A stretch of 64,000 bases of DNA, from NCBI GenBank assembly GCA_002716355.1, contig PBAU01000003.1, positions 124,001 through 188,000 on the forward strand, given 5' to 3'. Under the pieces are notes generated by a model, which was not told the DNA's origin, made no database searches, and worked only from the letters and a program-made list of their open reading frames with translations. The stretch is from a bacterium (GTDB taxonomy: Bacteria > UBP7 > UBA6624). Below are positions 56,107 to 64,000 of the stretch, piece after piece. Position 1 is the stretch's first letter, and each line of letters starts with the position of its first letter. The translations under genes were made by a program, and so were the position numbers.

Positions 56107-57168
56107 TTATCTCCTATAAAAAGGTTTTTTGCACAATGTAGCAATCTTAAACCTTTTTCCTTTTTTAATTAAGACTTCTTTGTTGTTTTCATCAAAATCC
56201 TCCAACAAAGCCAATGCGATTGGTTTTTTTAAAGTTGGAGAATAAAGTCCACTTGTAACCTTCCCAACTAAAAGATTATCGAAATAAACACTAGAGCCTT
56301 CCCTCACTGGAACCTCAGGAAGTAAAGCAAATATTTTTCTTTTCTTTTTTTTATCAATATAAGAAAGTAATTCTTTTCTACCTGAAAAATCCCCTTTTTC
56401 AAACTTTACAGCCCAGTTGAGATTAGCTTCAATTGGATTTATGCTTAAGCTTATCTCGTGACCATGAAGAGGGTAACAAACCTCAAGCCTCAAAGCATCC
56501 CTTGCCCCCAAGCCAATAGGAGCAGCGCCGATATTTAAGAATTTTCTATAAATAGATTCTGCCTCCATTGGCCTAACAAAAATTTCAAATCCATCCTCTC
56601 CTGTGTAACCTGTTCTAGCAATCTCTACTTTAATATCGTCAATCTCACCTTTTTTAATTTTGAATTTACCTAAAGATTCAACATCGAAACCAACCTCTTT
56701 TAAGTAAAAACTGCTTTTGGGACCTTGCAATGCGATCAGGCTCCATTCATCAGTTTCATCCCTAAAAGAAACACCCTCAATCAACCTTGAAGATATCCAT
56801 TTTTTTCCTGCTTCTGTATTTGAAGCATTAACTACCAGTCTCCAATCCTCTAAACTAAGCCTGTAGACGATAAGATCGTCTATAACCCCTCCCTTTTCAT
56901 TCAACATAAGGTTGTACTGGGCCTGATTAATTTCAATTTTTCTAATATCATTTGTAAGCAATGACTGCAAAAAATCAAGTGACTTTTTTCCAGATATTAA
57001 AAATTCACCCATATGACTAACATCAAAAACGCCAGCATCCTCTCTGACTGATTTAACTTCGCTCTTGATACCTTCTTCAAACCATAAAGGCATTTCCCAA
57101 TCACCAAAGGGTCCAAATCTTGCTTTTGATTCGCAATGAACATTAAACAAAGGAGTTCTTTTTAACAT
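56107..57168 (-). CDS. gcvT: Aminomethyltransferase (glycine cleavage T protein)
   Basis: The 353-residue protein has RTPLFNVHCESKARFGPFGDWEMPLWFEEGIKSEVKSVREDAGVFDVSHMGEF, then FARTGYTGEDGFEIFV-type text (EIARTGYTGEDGFEIF) and GARDALRLEVCYPLHGHE. It transfers the methylene group from the H protein to tetrahydrofolate. It is first in gcvT-gcvH-gcvP-lplA. No glycine riboswitch fits in the 35-bp upstream spacer. Confidence 0.97.
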   Translation of the reverse strand: MLKRTPLFNVHCESKARFGPFGDWEMPLWFEEGIKSEVKSVREDAGVFDVSHMGEFLISGKKSLDFLQSLLTNDIRKIEINQAQYNLMLNEKGGVIDDLIVYRLSLEDWRLVVNASNTEAGKKWISSRLIEGVSFRDETDEWSLIALQGPKSSFYLKEVGFDVESLGKFKIKKGEIDDIKVEIARTGYTGEDGFEIFVRPMEAESIYRKFLNIGAAPIGLGARDALRLEVCYPLHGHEISLSINPIEANLNWAVKFEKGDFSGRKELLSYIDKKKKRKIFALLPEVPVREGSSVYFDNLLVGKVTSGLYSPTLKKPIALALLEDFDENNKEVLIKKGKRFKIATLCKKPFYRR

Positions 57169-57203
57169 GTTCTAATTCTAGACTTAGACTCTAGGATAAA
57201 GGC
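57169..57203. promoter_or_regulatory. Mirror-image divergent -10 elements (gcvT / hydrolase)
   Basis: In this 35-bp spacer, minus-strand TAGAAT (57180-57175) is followed by exactly 6 bases and the gcvT ATG. Plus-strand TAGGAT (57192-57197) is followed by exactly 6 bases and the ATG at 57204. The eight-base arms ATTCTAGA (57175-57182) and TCTAGGAT (57190-57197) are inverted repeats with one mismatch. A -10 that close to the ATG fits leaderless initiation. Neither ATG has a Shine-Dalgarno. Confidence 0.45.
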
Positions 57204-57926
57204 ATGAAAAAAGTTAAATGCTTGCTATTGCATGGTTCTGGAATGAGCGACAAAACTTGGTCGGCTTTAATGAGTCATTTTCCCAAAAATTGGGTAATTT
57301 TCAACCCAACCCTACCCGGCCATGGCTCTCAAGACCTGCAAGTAAAAAATCTAAAAGAGCTCAGCTTTTGGCTCAAGCAACAAATCAAGAAGAAAAAACC
57401 TGACATAGTAGCAGGCTGGTCAATGGGTTCCTTTTTACTTCAAAACACAATCAACAAATACGGAAAAATGAATATAAAAGTTGCATCCTTTATAAATGGA
57501 TCTCCAGCAGAAAAAAAATCAAAAACCTCAAAGGAGGCTCTTCAGCAAAAGCTTGACAACTATTTTTCTGATCCAATAAGGCACATCAAACCAACCTTAA
57601 ACGAAATGAAAGAACATTGGTCTCAGGATGACATAAAATCAATAATAAAATCTTGTAAAAACTCAGACAAAACCCTTTTAGAGAACCTAAGATGGGATAT
57701 GTTTGAAACAGATTTTGGGAAAATGATAAAAAACTTCCCAACACCTATACTTTTAATGCATGGAATTTATGACAAGATAAACCCTTTAAGCCAAGCTAAA
57801 TGGGTAAACAAGACTGCGAGAAAAAGCTTGCTTTTCGAATTTGAATCCAGGCATGCCCCTTTTACAAAAAACCCTCAATTGTTTGTTGAGAAAATGATTG
57901 AAGGTTACGAAAAGCTATCCTGCTGA
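57204..57926 (+). CDS. Alpha/beta hydrolase (BioH/RBBP9-like)
   Basis: The 240-residue protein has LLLHGSGMSDKTWSALMSHF, the oxyanion-loop PTLPGHGSQD, the nucleophile elbow GWSMGSFLL, an acid in LMHGIYDKINPL and a histidine in ESRHAPFTKNP. The order and size resemble BioH-type carboxylesterases, which in biotin synthesis free pimeloyl-ACP methyl ester, but no bio genes are near and the substrate is unknown. The 3' end overlaps the convergent desaturase by 12 bp. Confidence 0.85.
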   Translation: MKKVKCLLLHGSGMSDKTWSALMSHFPKNWVIFNPTLPGHGSQDLQVKNLKELSFWLKQQIKKKKPDIVAGWSMGSFLLQNTINKYGKMNIKVASFINGSPAEKKSKTSKEALQQKLDNYFSDPIRHIKPTLNEMKEHWSQDDIKSIIKSCKNSDKTLLENLRWDMFETDFGKMIKNFPTPILLMHGIYDKINPLSQAKWVNKTARKSLLFEFESRHAPFTKNPQLFVEKMIEGYEKLSC

Positions 57927-58763
57927 ATCAACCTTTCTTGACTTCTCTAAAAAAAACACCTCAATGATCCAAGCAGAAAGGTCAATTTCTCCCTTCTTTT
58001 TAGATGTTCTATGATTTCCTGGATCCCAATGATGGTTGTTGTGAAGCCCAAAAGAAAAAAAGGTCAAAAAATGAACAAGCCAATTATTCTTTGACTGGCA
58101 CTGTTTTCCGGTTTTGTAATTTTCATACCCATACATATGACAAATAACATTCACAAAAGCCATCTGACAATCAACTATTGCTGATGGAATCAACATTCCA
58201 AAAAGCAGCCACTCAAAACCAAGAAAATACCACAATGAAAAAACATACAAAGAAACAAGTAAAAAATAATAAGCATGTGTGAACTGATAAATCTTGTCTG
58301 AAATTAGACCTTTAAAATATTTTTTATTTTCAAGTGGCACAAACTCATATGCTGGATGCAGGTAAAACCAAACCTTCCACCATGGTATTGAATGAGGAGA
58401 ATGCGGGTCATCTTCACTGTCACATTCGGCATGATGTTTTCTATGTACAACCGCCCAATGCAAAGGGCTTCCACTCATACATGGAATAGACCAAAATAGC
58501 AAAAATATCCTTTTTATTTTTGATGTTTTGAAAGACCTGTGAGCGTCATACCTATGCAATCCAATATCTGTACCCAAGACAATCATAAAAAAACAAATAA
58601 TCAAAGAAAGAGTCCACATAGTGGTTACATTACTAGAATTTTTAATAGAGTAAAAAATTCCAAACAGAACAAACAAAGGTTTGATGATGATCAAAAACCT
58701 CATGATTGGAGAATATAAATTTTCTAAATAAGGATTATAGAAAAATCGTTTTTTTTGATTCAT
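57915..58763 (-). CDS. Membrane fatty-acid desaturase (acyl-CoA delta-9-like)
   Basis: The 282-residue protein has the three histidine boxes of stearoyl-CoA-type desaturases: HRYDAH (about 70-75), HRKHH (107-111) and HNNHH near 240, each between membrane segments. It binds a di-iron centre and should introduce a cis double bond into an acyl chain. It is the last gene of the nadE-M20-TC-FAD-desaturase run and overlaps the FAD enzyme by 4 bp. The chain substrate (CoA, ACP or lipid) is not readable. Confidence 0.92.
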   Translation of the reverse strand: MNQKKRFFYNPYLENLYSPIMRFLIIIKPLFVLFGIFYSIKNSSNVTTMWTLSLIICFFMIVLGTDIGLHRYDAHRSFKTSKIKRIFLLFWSIPCMSGSPLHWAVVHRKHHAECDSEDDPHSPHSIPWWKVWFYLHPAYEFVPLENKKYFKGLISDKIYQFTHAYYFLLVSLYVFSLWYFLGFEWLLFGMLIPSAIVDCQMAFVNVICHMYGYENYKTGKQCQSKNNWLVHFLTFFSFGLHNNHHWDPGNHRTSKKKGEIDLSAWIIEVFFLEKSRKVDSAG

Positions 58764-60106
58764 TTTTTGATAGAGAGCTTCAATCCACTCTTATGAGATA
58801 CATTTTTAAAAATCTTCAAAAAGAATTTACTAAATTCCTTAATAGCTTTTTTTTCAAAAGCAATAAAGGTTCGTATATACATATCTCTAATCTTTGGATA
58901 ACGATTACCCCATTTCAAAAACATATCAACAAATTTTGGATTGTAATAAAGCTGAGCCCATCCCTGAATGTGAAAAAGAACATCCTGGAATTCTTCTTTA
59001 TATTTTGCATGATACTCTTTTTCAAGAAAGCCTTCAGACAGATTGTCTTCTTCCATTCCCTTCATCACTGCATCAGCAAGAATCATTCCTGAGCCATGAA
59101 CAACATGCAAGCCAGCAGAAAACACAGGATCAACAAAGCCTAAAGTGTCCCCTATTAAAACCCAGCCATCACCTACAGCTTTGGATGATTTTGCATGAAA
59201 ATTTGTCAAAAGAGCAGAATCTTTTGAGGATTGGTTGATTTTTGTTTTAACTGCATCAAAGCCAGTAATCCTTGTTGCATTCTCTATTCTTTTTTTTATA
59301 AAAGGGTGATTCCAAACCCATTTTTCATAAAATGCCTCAGGGTCTTTTGAATATTCATCCCAATGTACATGCTTGTTGGCAACAACACCTATAGAAGATT
59401 TTGGATCCTTAAGCGGTGCCCACCAGTACCAAAGGTCATTTTCGGTAAACAGCAACCTAACATCTCCAGCATTTTTACCTTGATCTTTTTTACAGTCTTC
59501 CCAATGTGCAAAACAAGCAAACGAATGCAATTCTTCAATCTCCATCCTGATGCCTAACTTTCTAGGTATGAAATTAGTTCTCCCACTGGCATCAACAACA
59601 AGCTTTGACCTCACTTCAAAAGTTTTTCCATGACGTTCAAAAGAAACTCCATTCATTCTCCCATTTTCGTCATAAAAAAGCTCTTCAACTCTTGCTTCCT
59701 CAAGAGCTGTAACGCCATTGTTTCGTGCATGGTTTAATAAAAATTCATCATAAACAGAACGGTCTAATTGGTAAACATGGGCATGGCATCTTGAATCTTC
59801 AGGATGAACATCTTGGTCAAAATTAAACTGAGTACCATTTGGAGTTATCCAGCCAGCACCCCATTTTTGGATAAACAAAGGGTCCATCATTTCTTTCGTA
59901 ACACCTAATCGATGCCAGATTCTCCAAATAGCCGTTGGGGCGATTATCTCACCAACACAAAATCTTGGAAATTTAGATCCCTCTAAAACTATAACTTTAT
60001 AGCCTTCCTTTGCTACAAGTGTTGCAAAAACAGCACCAGCTGGGCCGCCTCCTATGACTATAAAATCATAAAATTCATCAGGAATAAAATGTTTTTCTCT
60101 GTTCAC
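58760..60106 (-). CDS. FAD-dependent oxidoreductase of the flavin halogenase-like group
   Basis: The start is uncertain: GTG at 60106, or TTG at 60130, which would overlap the upstream gene by 13 bp. The FAD Rossmann motif IVIGGGPAGAVFA and E in VIVLEGSKFPR lie at the N-terminus. The segment FPRFCVGEIIAP resembles halogenase/geranylgeranyl-reductase 'FPRxxxGE' loops. VVDASGRTNFIP and GDTLGFVDPVFSAGL complete the FAD-binding set. The halogenase WxWxIP motif is not present; WYWWAPLKDPKSSIGVV sits in its place. So a monooxygenase or reductase on a lipid-like substrate is more likely than halogenation. It pairs with a tocopherol-cyclase-like and a desaturase gene. Confidence 0.83.
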   Translation of the reverse strand: MNREKHFIPDEFYDFIVIGGGPAGAVFATLVAKEGYKVIVLEGSKFPRFCVGEIIAPTAIWRIWHRLGVTKEMMDPLFIQKWGAGWITPNGTQFNFDQDVHPEDSRCHAHVYQLDRSVYDEFLLNHARNNGVTALEEARVEELFYDENGRMNGVSFERHGKTFEVRSKLVVDASGRTNFIPRKLGIRMEIEELHSFACFAHWEDCKKDQGKNAGDVRLLFTENDLWYWWAPLKDPKSSIGVVANKHVHWDEYSKDPEAFYEKWVWNHPFIKKRIENATRITGFDAVKTKINQSSKDSALLTNFHAKSSKAVGDGWVLIGDTLGFVDPVFSAGLHVVHGSGMILADAVMKGMEEDNLSEGFLEKEYHAKYKEEFQDVLFHIQGWAQLYYNPKFVDMFLKWGNRYPKIRDMYIRTFIAFEKKAIKEFSKFFLKIFKNVSHKSGLKLSIKK

Positions 60107-60117
60107 GAATACATATT

Positions 60118-61053
60118 CTAAGGCAACCAATTGTTATGATGGCTTTTTAATCCAGAACCCAACGCAGGAAAATTTGATTCAAAAAATTCACCTAAATAAT
60201 TACCGCTAACATAGCCATCAAAAGATTCTGGATTTGAAAAAACCTGATCACTCACTTCAGGGCTAGGAAAAACAATATCCCTTTTTGAGCCATGTTTCGC
60301 CTGTCCTTCTATTATTATTTTTTTATTTTGATCCCTTACAAAGAAATCAAAAGAATCACCCTTGTTTTCAAAATAAATATCATGTCCAAGAAAAGTAGCA
60401 TAAACATTGGTTTTTTCTTTGTTCGCCCATCTAAAAATACCTTCATCACCCTTGGCTGTAGGCATTAAACCTATCTCAAAAGCGGAATTAGTAAATTGCG
60501 GGATAATATTTGCATGCAGCCAATTCCAAGAATCAGGAAAATCCGGTCCATGATTTTTTGCCTGATAAACAATCGCATCCTTTAAATCAAACTTCTCTCC
60601 CGAAAAAACTATAGAACCGTTCGCAAAACCTTTCATGGTTGGAACCCTATGTATAAAAGGTAAAGACCTCAAATGCAACTTTTCCCTAACATTAAAAGCT
60701 CTAAGGTCAGAGCCTTTTTCTGTTCCATCAGAACACACTGAGTCAATTGAAAAATTCCAACTCTTGTCTTTTTCAGATATAGAAATCAAATCTGAAGAAA
60801 AAAGATTATCCTGCCATTCAATATTAGCATTATCCTGGCTCATCTTTAAATCATCAAATATCTCAAAACATTCAACATCTGAAAAAGAAGAACAAAAATA
60901 GAAAAATTTTCTTAAACCAATATCTGTAGAAATCACATAAGGCATAACAAAAAACCATTTTTTCTCCGCAGGGATGACAACCCTGCAGTTCCAGAAATCA
61001 AACCAATTGCCTTTTCCTGGGTATCTATAAGAATTCCTGTAATCAAAATTCAT
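60118..61053 (-). CDS. Tocopherol-cyclase-like (lipocalin-type) protein
   Basis: The 311-residue protein has a beta-rich lipocalin/CrtC-VTE1-like layout. The segment AIVYQAKNHGPDFPDSWNWLHANIIPQ (160-186) matches the tocopherol cyclase signature (xxEKNWGxxFPxxWxWxQ). SYRYPGKGNWFDFWNCRVV and PFIHRVPTMKGFANGSIVF support an entry domain that binds a hydrophobic substrate. Tocopherol cyclases close a chromanol ring on prenylquinols; related CrtC proteins hydrate carotenoids. Cyclase activity here is inferred and could be of a different kind. It overlaps the M20 gene by 11 bp. The start is ATG. Confidence 0.7.
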   Translation of the reverse strand: MNFDYRNSYRYPGKGNWFDFWNCRVVIPAEKKWFFVMPYVISTDIGLRKFFYFCSSFSDVECFEIFDDLKMSQDNANIEWQDNLFSSDLISISEKDKSWNFSIDSVCSDGTEKGSDLRAFNVREKLHLRSLPFIHRVPTMKGFANGSIVFSGEKFDLKDAIVYQAKNHGPDFPDSWNWLHANIIPQFTNSAFEIGLMPTAKGDEGIFRWANKEKTNVYATFLGHDIYFENKGDSFDFFVRDQNKKIIIEGQAKHGSKRDIVFPSPEVSDQVFSNPESFDGYVSGNYLGEFFESNFPALGSGLKSHHNNWLP

Positions 61054-62221
61054 TCAAAGCCTCTGTAGCCATCATGACATGCAATGCCACGCCAAGATGC
61101 AGAGCATCTTCATCAGCTTTAAAATTTGGATTATGGACGCTTACAGTTGTTCCTTTTTCTTCATTCCCAATCCCAAGTGCAATAAAGCAACCTGGACAAA
61201 CTTCTGTATAATAGGCAAAATCTTCACCGCCCATTACAGGGTCCATCTCTACAATGTTTTTTCCAAAAATATTTTTAGAGTAACTTTTAATATCCTTCCA
61301 GCAATCTGGATCATTAACAGTTGGAGGGTATACCTTACCTGGAAAAAGAACTCTTGCGCTACACCCATTTGATATTGATACACCTTCAACCACTTCTTTG
61401 AGCCTTTTTTGAACTCTCATCTGTCCATCCATTGTGAGAGACCTTATGGTGCCTCCAAAACGTATAGATTCAGGAATAACGTTATGTGCATCGCCTCCAT
61501 TAACATAGGTTACACTCAGAACAGCTGGCTCCAAAGGATCTGTTTCCCTACTTATTATGCTCTGTAAAGAAGAAATTATTTGAGATGTTGTTGTGATTGG
61601 ATCTATTGAAAAATGTGGCATTGCTGCATGCCCACCTTTGCCTCTTATTTCAACCTCAAAAAAACCTGCAGATGCAAGAAATGTTCCTGACCTTGAACCT
61701 ATAGACCCTGTTGGCAAGGTCGGCCAAACATGCAATCCAAAAACCTTGCTTACTTTTGGATTGTCTAAAGCTCCCTCTTCTCTCATTTTCAACCCACCCG
61801 CTCCACCTTCTTCTGCTGGCTGAAATAAAAACTTAATTGTTCCTTTTATCTTCTCTTCATGTTTTTTAAAAATCTTAACCGCACCTAAAAGCATTGCAAC
61901 ATGACAATCATGGCCACAAGCATGCATCTTCCCATCAATAGTGCTTTTAAAATCAAGATCGTTCTCTTCCTGTATTGGCAATGCATCCATGTCTGCTCTT
62001 AAAGCAACACATGGCTCTTCACCTGTCCCAATTTGAGCTAAAACACCGGTCTCTGCAATTGGATGCTCGTATTCAACATTAAGCTCATCTAATTTTTCCC
62101 TTATAAGCTGACTGGTTTTAAACTCCTCATACATTGTTTCTGGATACTTATGAATCTCTCGCCTAATGGAAACAACCCACTCCTCTATATTTTTAGCTTC
62201 TGATAAAAAATCTATCTTCAT
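61043..62221 (-). CDS. M20-family metal-dependent amidohydrolase
   Basis: The 392-residue protein has ALRADMDALPI, CGHDCHVAML (metal Cys-His ligands), LFQPAEEGGAGG, GGHAAMPH and MGGEDFAYY. This is the hippurate/IAA-amino-acid hydrolase and N-acyl-amino-acid deacylase pattern. It removes an acyl group from an amino acid or peptide. AAGGAG lies before its ATG, inside nadE. It overlaps nadE by one base. Confidence 0.93.
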   Translation of the reverse strand: MKIDFLSEAKNIEEWVVSIRREIHKYPETMYEEFKTSQLIREKLDELNVEYEHPIAETGVLAQIGTGEEPCVALRADMDALPIQEENDLDFKSTIDGKMHACGHDCHVAMLLGAVKIFKKHEEKIKGTIKFLFQPAEEGGAGGLKMREEGALDNPKVSKVFGLHVWPTLPTGSIGSRSGTFLASAGFFEVEIRGKGGHAAMPHFSIDPITTTSQIISSLQSIISRETDPLEPAVLSVTYVNGGDAHNVIPESIRFGGTIRSLTMDGQMRVQKRLKEVVEGVSISNGCSARVLFPGKVYPPTVNDPDCWKDIKSYSKNIFGKNIVEMDPVMGGEDFAYYTEVCPGCFIALGIGNEEKGTTVSVHNPNFKADEDALHLGVALHVMMATEALNEF

Positions 62222-63027
62222 TAATCTTTCTCCTTAAAGGCACCTTTATTTTTGTAAACTGGTATATTTTTCATTTTATGTGAATTTTTAAAATTGAAAT
62301 CAAGATACTTTTCAATAAGCTTAATCTCTTTTGCAGCAAGGGAACTCTTGTTGCTTTCGTACTTCTTTAAACCTGTCTTCATCACCCATTCAAGATCTTT
62401 ATAAGATGCTCCTATCTGATCTTCATCAGTTCTTGAATCATCCCATAAGCCATCAGTTGGAGGTGCATCAATTATGGATTGATTGATGCCAAAAAACTTA
62501 GCAAGATCCCATACTTCAGATTTGTAAAGATCTGCAATGGGAGCAATATCAACTCCACCATCTCCATATTTTGTATAAAAGCCAATACCGTAATCTTCAA
62601 TTTTATTACCTGTTCCAACCACAATACCACTTTTAATTGCAGCAATATGATACAAACATGTCATTCTCAGCCTGGATCTTGTATTGGCTTCAGCATGCAG
62701 GTTTGAAAATTTTCCTATTGGATCAGGGCTCAAAGAGGCAATAAAAGATTCGAATGGAGCAGTTAGATCAAGCTCCATCACTTGAACATTTGGATATTTT
62801 TCAGAAAGCCATTCAAGATGAATTTTTGCCAATGATAGTTGTTTCTGATTTTGCCTAATCGGAATCGACAATGCATAAGTTGAAATACCTGTTGCTGCAG
62901 CTAGGGTTGAAGCGACAGCTGAATCAACACCTCCAGAAACCCCGACAACTAAAGATTGAATTTCATTATCAGAACAATAATCCTTAATCCAGCAAGCAAT
63001 ATCCAATGACAACTTTTGATAATTCAT
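62221..63027 (-). CDS. nadE: NH3-type NAD(+) synthetase
   Basis: The start is the ATG at 63027; a TTG two codons earlier is less likely. The 268-residue N-type ATP pyrophosphatase has LVVGVSGGVDSAVAST (P-loop), SNLHAEANTRSRLRMTCLYHIA, GTGNKIEDYGIGFYTKYGDGGVDIAPIADLYKSEVW and TDGLWDDSRTDEDQIGASY. It lacks a glutaminase domain, so it uses ammonia. It makes NAD from deamido-NAD. TAGAAT lies 14 bases upstream of the ATG. Confidence 0.95.
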   Translation of the reverse strand: MNYQKLSLDIACWIKDYCSDNEIQSLVVGVSGGVDSAVASTLAAATGISTYALSIPIRQNQKQLSLAKIHLEWLSEKYPNVQVMELDLTAPFESFIASLSPDPIGKFSNLHAEANTRSRLRMTCLYHIAAIKSGIVVGTGNKIEDYGIGFYTKYGDGGVDIAPIADLYKSEVWDLAKFFGINQSIIDAPPTDGLWDDSRTDEDQIGASYKDLEWVMKTGLKKYESNKSSLAAKEIKLIEKYLDFNFKNSHKMKNIPVYKNKGAFKEKD

Positions 63028-63050
63028 AAACAATAAATATGATTCTAAAT

Positions 63051-64000
63051 CTATCTTTGTCCTAAGATTTTACTCTTAAACCTCCAGGAGAAACTATTTA
63101 AAATCAATCTAGATTTTTTTAATCTTAAATATAGCTCCCTGGCTTTAGAAACTGATGGTTTGCCAGTAACAATATTACCCTTCAAGCCTTGGTGTTTCAT
63201 TTTTTTCAAAAGAGAATTCGAAATCAATCCTCTTTTATTGACTTCAGAAAGTTTTAATTTTTCAATAATTGAAGCTAAATGTTCTGGATCTTCATGGTCT
63301 ACAAACCACCCACCGCCATTCTCAACAATAAAATCTCCTAAATGCTCTCCTTGCGTAACGATGACAGGTTTGCTGCAAATCATTGCGTCCAGTAAACGTG
63401 TCCTATATGCAATAGGGGCCTCGATGCTTTCCTTACTGTGCAGAGACACCCAAGCAAGTGCATTATTCACATAATCCAGATACTCTTTCTTGGCTGTAAA
63501 CCTGTTTATCTCTACTTTCTCAGAACTCAAACCCTTCATGGCGGCATTTCTAAAAAATGCACCATTGTATCTGTCTGAAAAAATAACACCCTTGTATTTT
63601 GTATCAGCAATACTCACAGCCTCAACAAACGTTTTAGGATCAAGCCAATCCCAGCCGCCACCACCCCAAATCAAATAAAGATTATTTTTTGGAGAAAAAG
63701 AGAAATTTGCTGGAACTGGAGGTATTACAGAAAAATCTTTTTTTGAAAATTCATCAACAATATCTGGGTACATGTTTTTTCTTAATTCAAATTGCATATC
63801 ATGTGCAAAAATAAAATGAGAACCAAGAAGAAGTGCGATCTTTTCTAACATTGCACTACTTTCCTGAATATGAATATCATCTGGAAACCTGTAGTAATTC
63901 TCTTGACAAATTGGTGTTAAAAAATCAACAATCCAAGGTTTTCCATCCCATATTTCTTTATTTGACATTAACAATCTTGGGGGGCCTACAACAAAAGAAT
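63051..64000 (-). CDS. GT-B glycosyltransferase, 5' end beyond right edge
   Basis: The frame stays open through the right edge: the codons before the apparent TTG at 63974 still read ...SFVVGPPRLL. So the true start lies outside the window. The visible ~316 residues look like the C-terminal half of a GT-B enzyme (GT4-like): NLYLIWGGGGWDWLDPKTFVEAVS, GVIFSDRYN, DYVNNALAWVSLHSKESIEAPIAYRTRLLDAMICSKPVIVTQGEHLGDFIVENGGGWFV. It probably adds sugars to cell-surface polysaccharide or lipid. It is 23 bp upstream of nadE. Confidence 0.82.
   Translation of the reverse strand, partial: SFVVGPPRLLMSNKEIWDGKPWIVDFLTPICQENYYRFPDDIHIQESSAMLEKIALLLGSHFIFAHDMQFELRKNMYPDIVDEFSKKDFSVIPPVPANFSFSPKNNLYLIWGGGGWDWLDPKTFVEAVSIADTKYKGVIFSDRYNGAFFRNAAMKGLSSEKVEINRFTAKKEYLDYVNNALAWVSLHSKESIEAPIAYRTRLLDAMICSKPVIVTQGEHLGDFIVENGGGWFVDHEDPEHLASIIEKLKLSEVNKRGLISNSLLKKMKHQGLKGNIVTGKPSVSKARELYLRLKKSRLILNSFSWRFKSKILGQR

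Noticed and set aside
56103-56144. Longer start for gcvH
   Set aside because: It overlaps gcvT and adds residues not seen in GcvH; the ATG at 56102 has AGGAGA upstream and gives the standard length.
57169-57203. Glycine riboswitch upstream of gcvT
   Set aside because: Only 35 bp separate gcvT from the divergent gene, too short for the aptamer, and no motif is seen.
58760-60106. Calling the FAD enzyme a tryptophan halogenase
   Set aside because: The WxWxIP motif is absent and no tryptophan-binding features are visible; only the FAD fold is supported.
1-64000. CRISPR, prophage, IS elements, rRNA and tRNA genes
   Set aside because: No regularly spaced repeats, transposase or phage structural genes, or cloverleaf-forming spacer sequences were seen; nearly every base is in a protein gene.

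Overview
The window is about one-third G+C and almost completely filled with genes. I count 58 protein-coding genes, two of them cut by the window edges. Most neighbours are 0-20 bp apart or overlap by 1-14 bp, and no spacer exceeds about 100 bp. I see no rRNA, tRNA, CRISPR array, prophage or insertion sequence. The gene content is that of a small, streamlined, chemoheterotrophic Gram-negative-type bacterium: lipoproteins, an RmuC/DsbD/type IV-type pseudopilin set, ClpC with CarD, the MEP isoprenoid pathway, and a ferredoxin-linked 2-oxoacid oxidoreductase in the TCA cycle. ClpC+CarD next to a PIN/TRAM protein and ispDF, a two-subunit KorAB and a LonB-type protease suggest a deltaproteobacteria-like or related uncultured marine lineage. 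I cannot assign a taxon from sequence reading alone.

Layout. 1-8.2 kb (minus strand): clpC, carD, PIN/TRAM protein, ispD, ispF, cutA, an RNase H and a secreted ThuA/sorbosone-dehydrogenase fusion that runs off the left edge. 8.3-15.1 kb (minus): a seven-gene redox and sulfur operon: dsbD, DUF502, rmuC, redoxin, mccA, mccB and an acyl-ACP-reductase-like gene. 15.1-16.5 kb (plus): a DUF4139-like surface protein whose start codon overlaps that of dsbD inside a perfect palindrome. 16.5-21.1 kb: a UvrD helicase, then a G+C-elevated patch with a Xer recombinase, an Ig-like lipoprotein and a pseudopilin. 21.2-33.5 kb (minus): a long envelope and housekeeping run: phosphodiesterase, lepA, truB, two uncharacterised envelope proteins, a YkvA-like protein, yqeY, a triple thioredoxin-fold lipoprotein, a BsuPI/VWA protein, a membrane-anchored unknown, a class V aminotransferase and a CIA30 protein. 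33.5-44.6 kb: a small STN-like protein, a LonB protease, korA-korB-CPBP protease (plus), then tyrS-icd-sucC-sucD (minus). 44.7-52.2 kb: a class A PBP, an Mrp/ApbC ATPase, an SLC13/RCK permease, a NYN nuclease, fumC and a membrane protein. 52.2-57.2 kb (minus): the glycine cleavage system gcvT-gcvH-gcvP with lplA. 57.2-64 kb: an alpha/beta hydrolase, then a tight minus operon of glycosyltransferase, nadE, M20 amidohydrolase, tocopherol-cyclase-like protein, FAD halogenase-like oxidoreductase and fatty-acid desaturase.

How the genes work together. icd, korAB, sucCD and fumC supply four TCA steps, with ferredoxin rather than NAD as the likely acceptor at 2-oxoglutarate. gcvTHP with lplA gives lipoate-dependent glycine catabolism. 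mccA-mccB gives reverse transsulfuration from homocysteine to cysteine, beside periplasmic and cytoplasmic thiol-redox proteins. The least explained parts are: (i) the tocopherol-cyclase-like/FAD/desaturase operon, a candidate lipid or isoprenoid-quinone modification pathway; (ii) the acyl-ACP-reductase homologue, which keeps the catalytic cysteine but has no aldehyde-deformylating partner in view; (iii) the triple-thioredoxin-fold lipoprotein next to a BsuPI-VWA protein; and (iv) the G+C-shifted Xer/pseudopilin patch.
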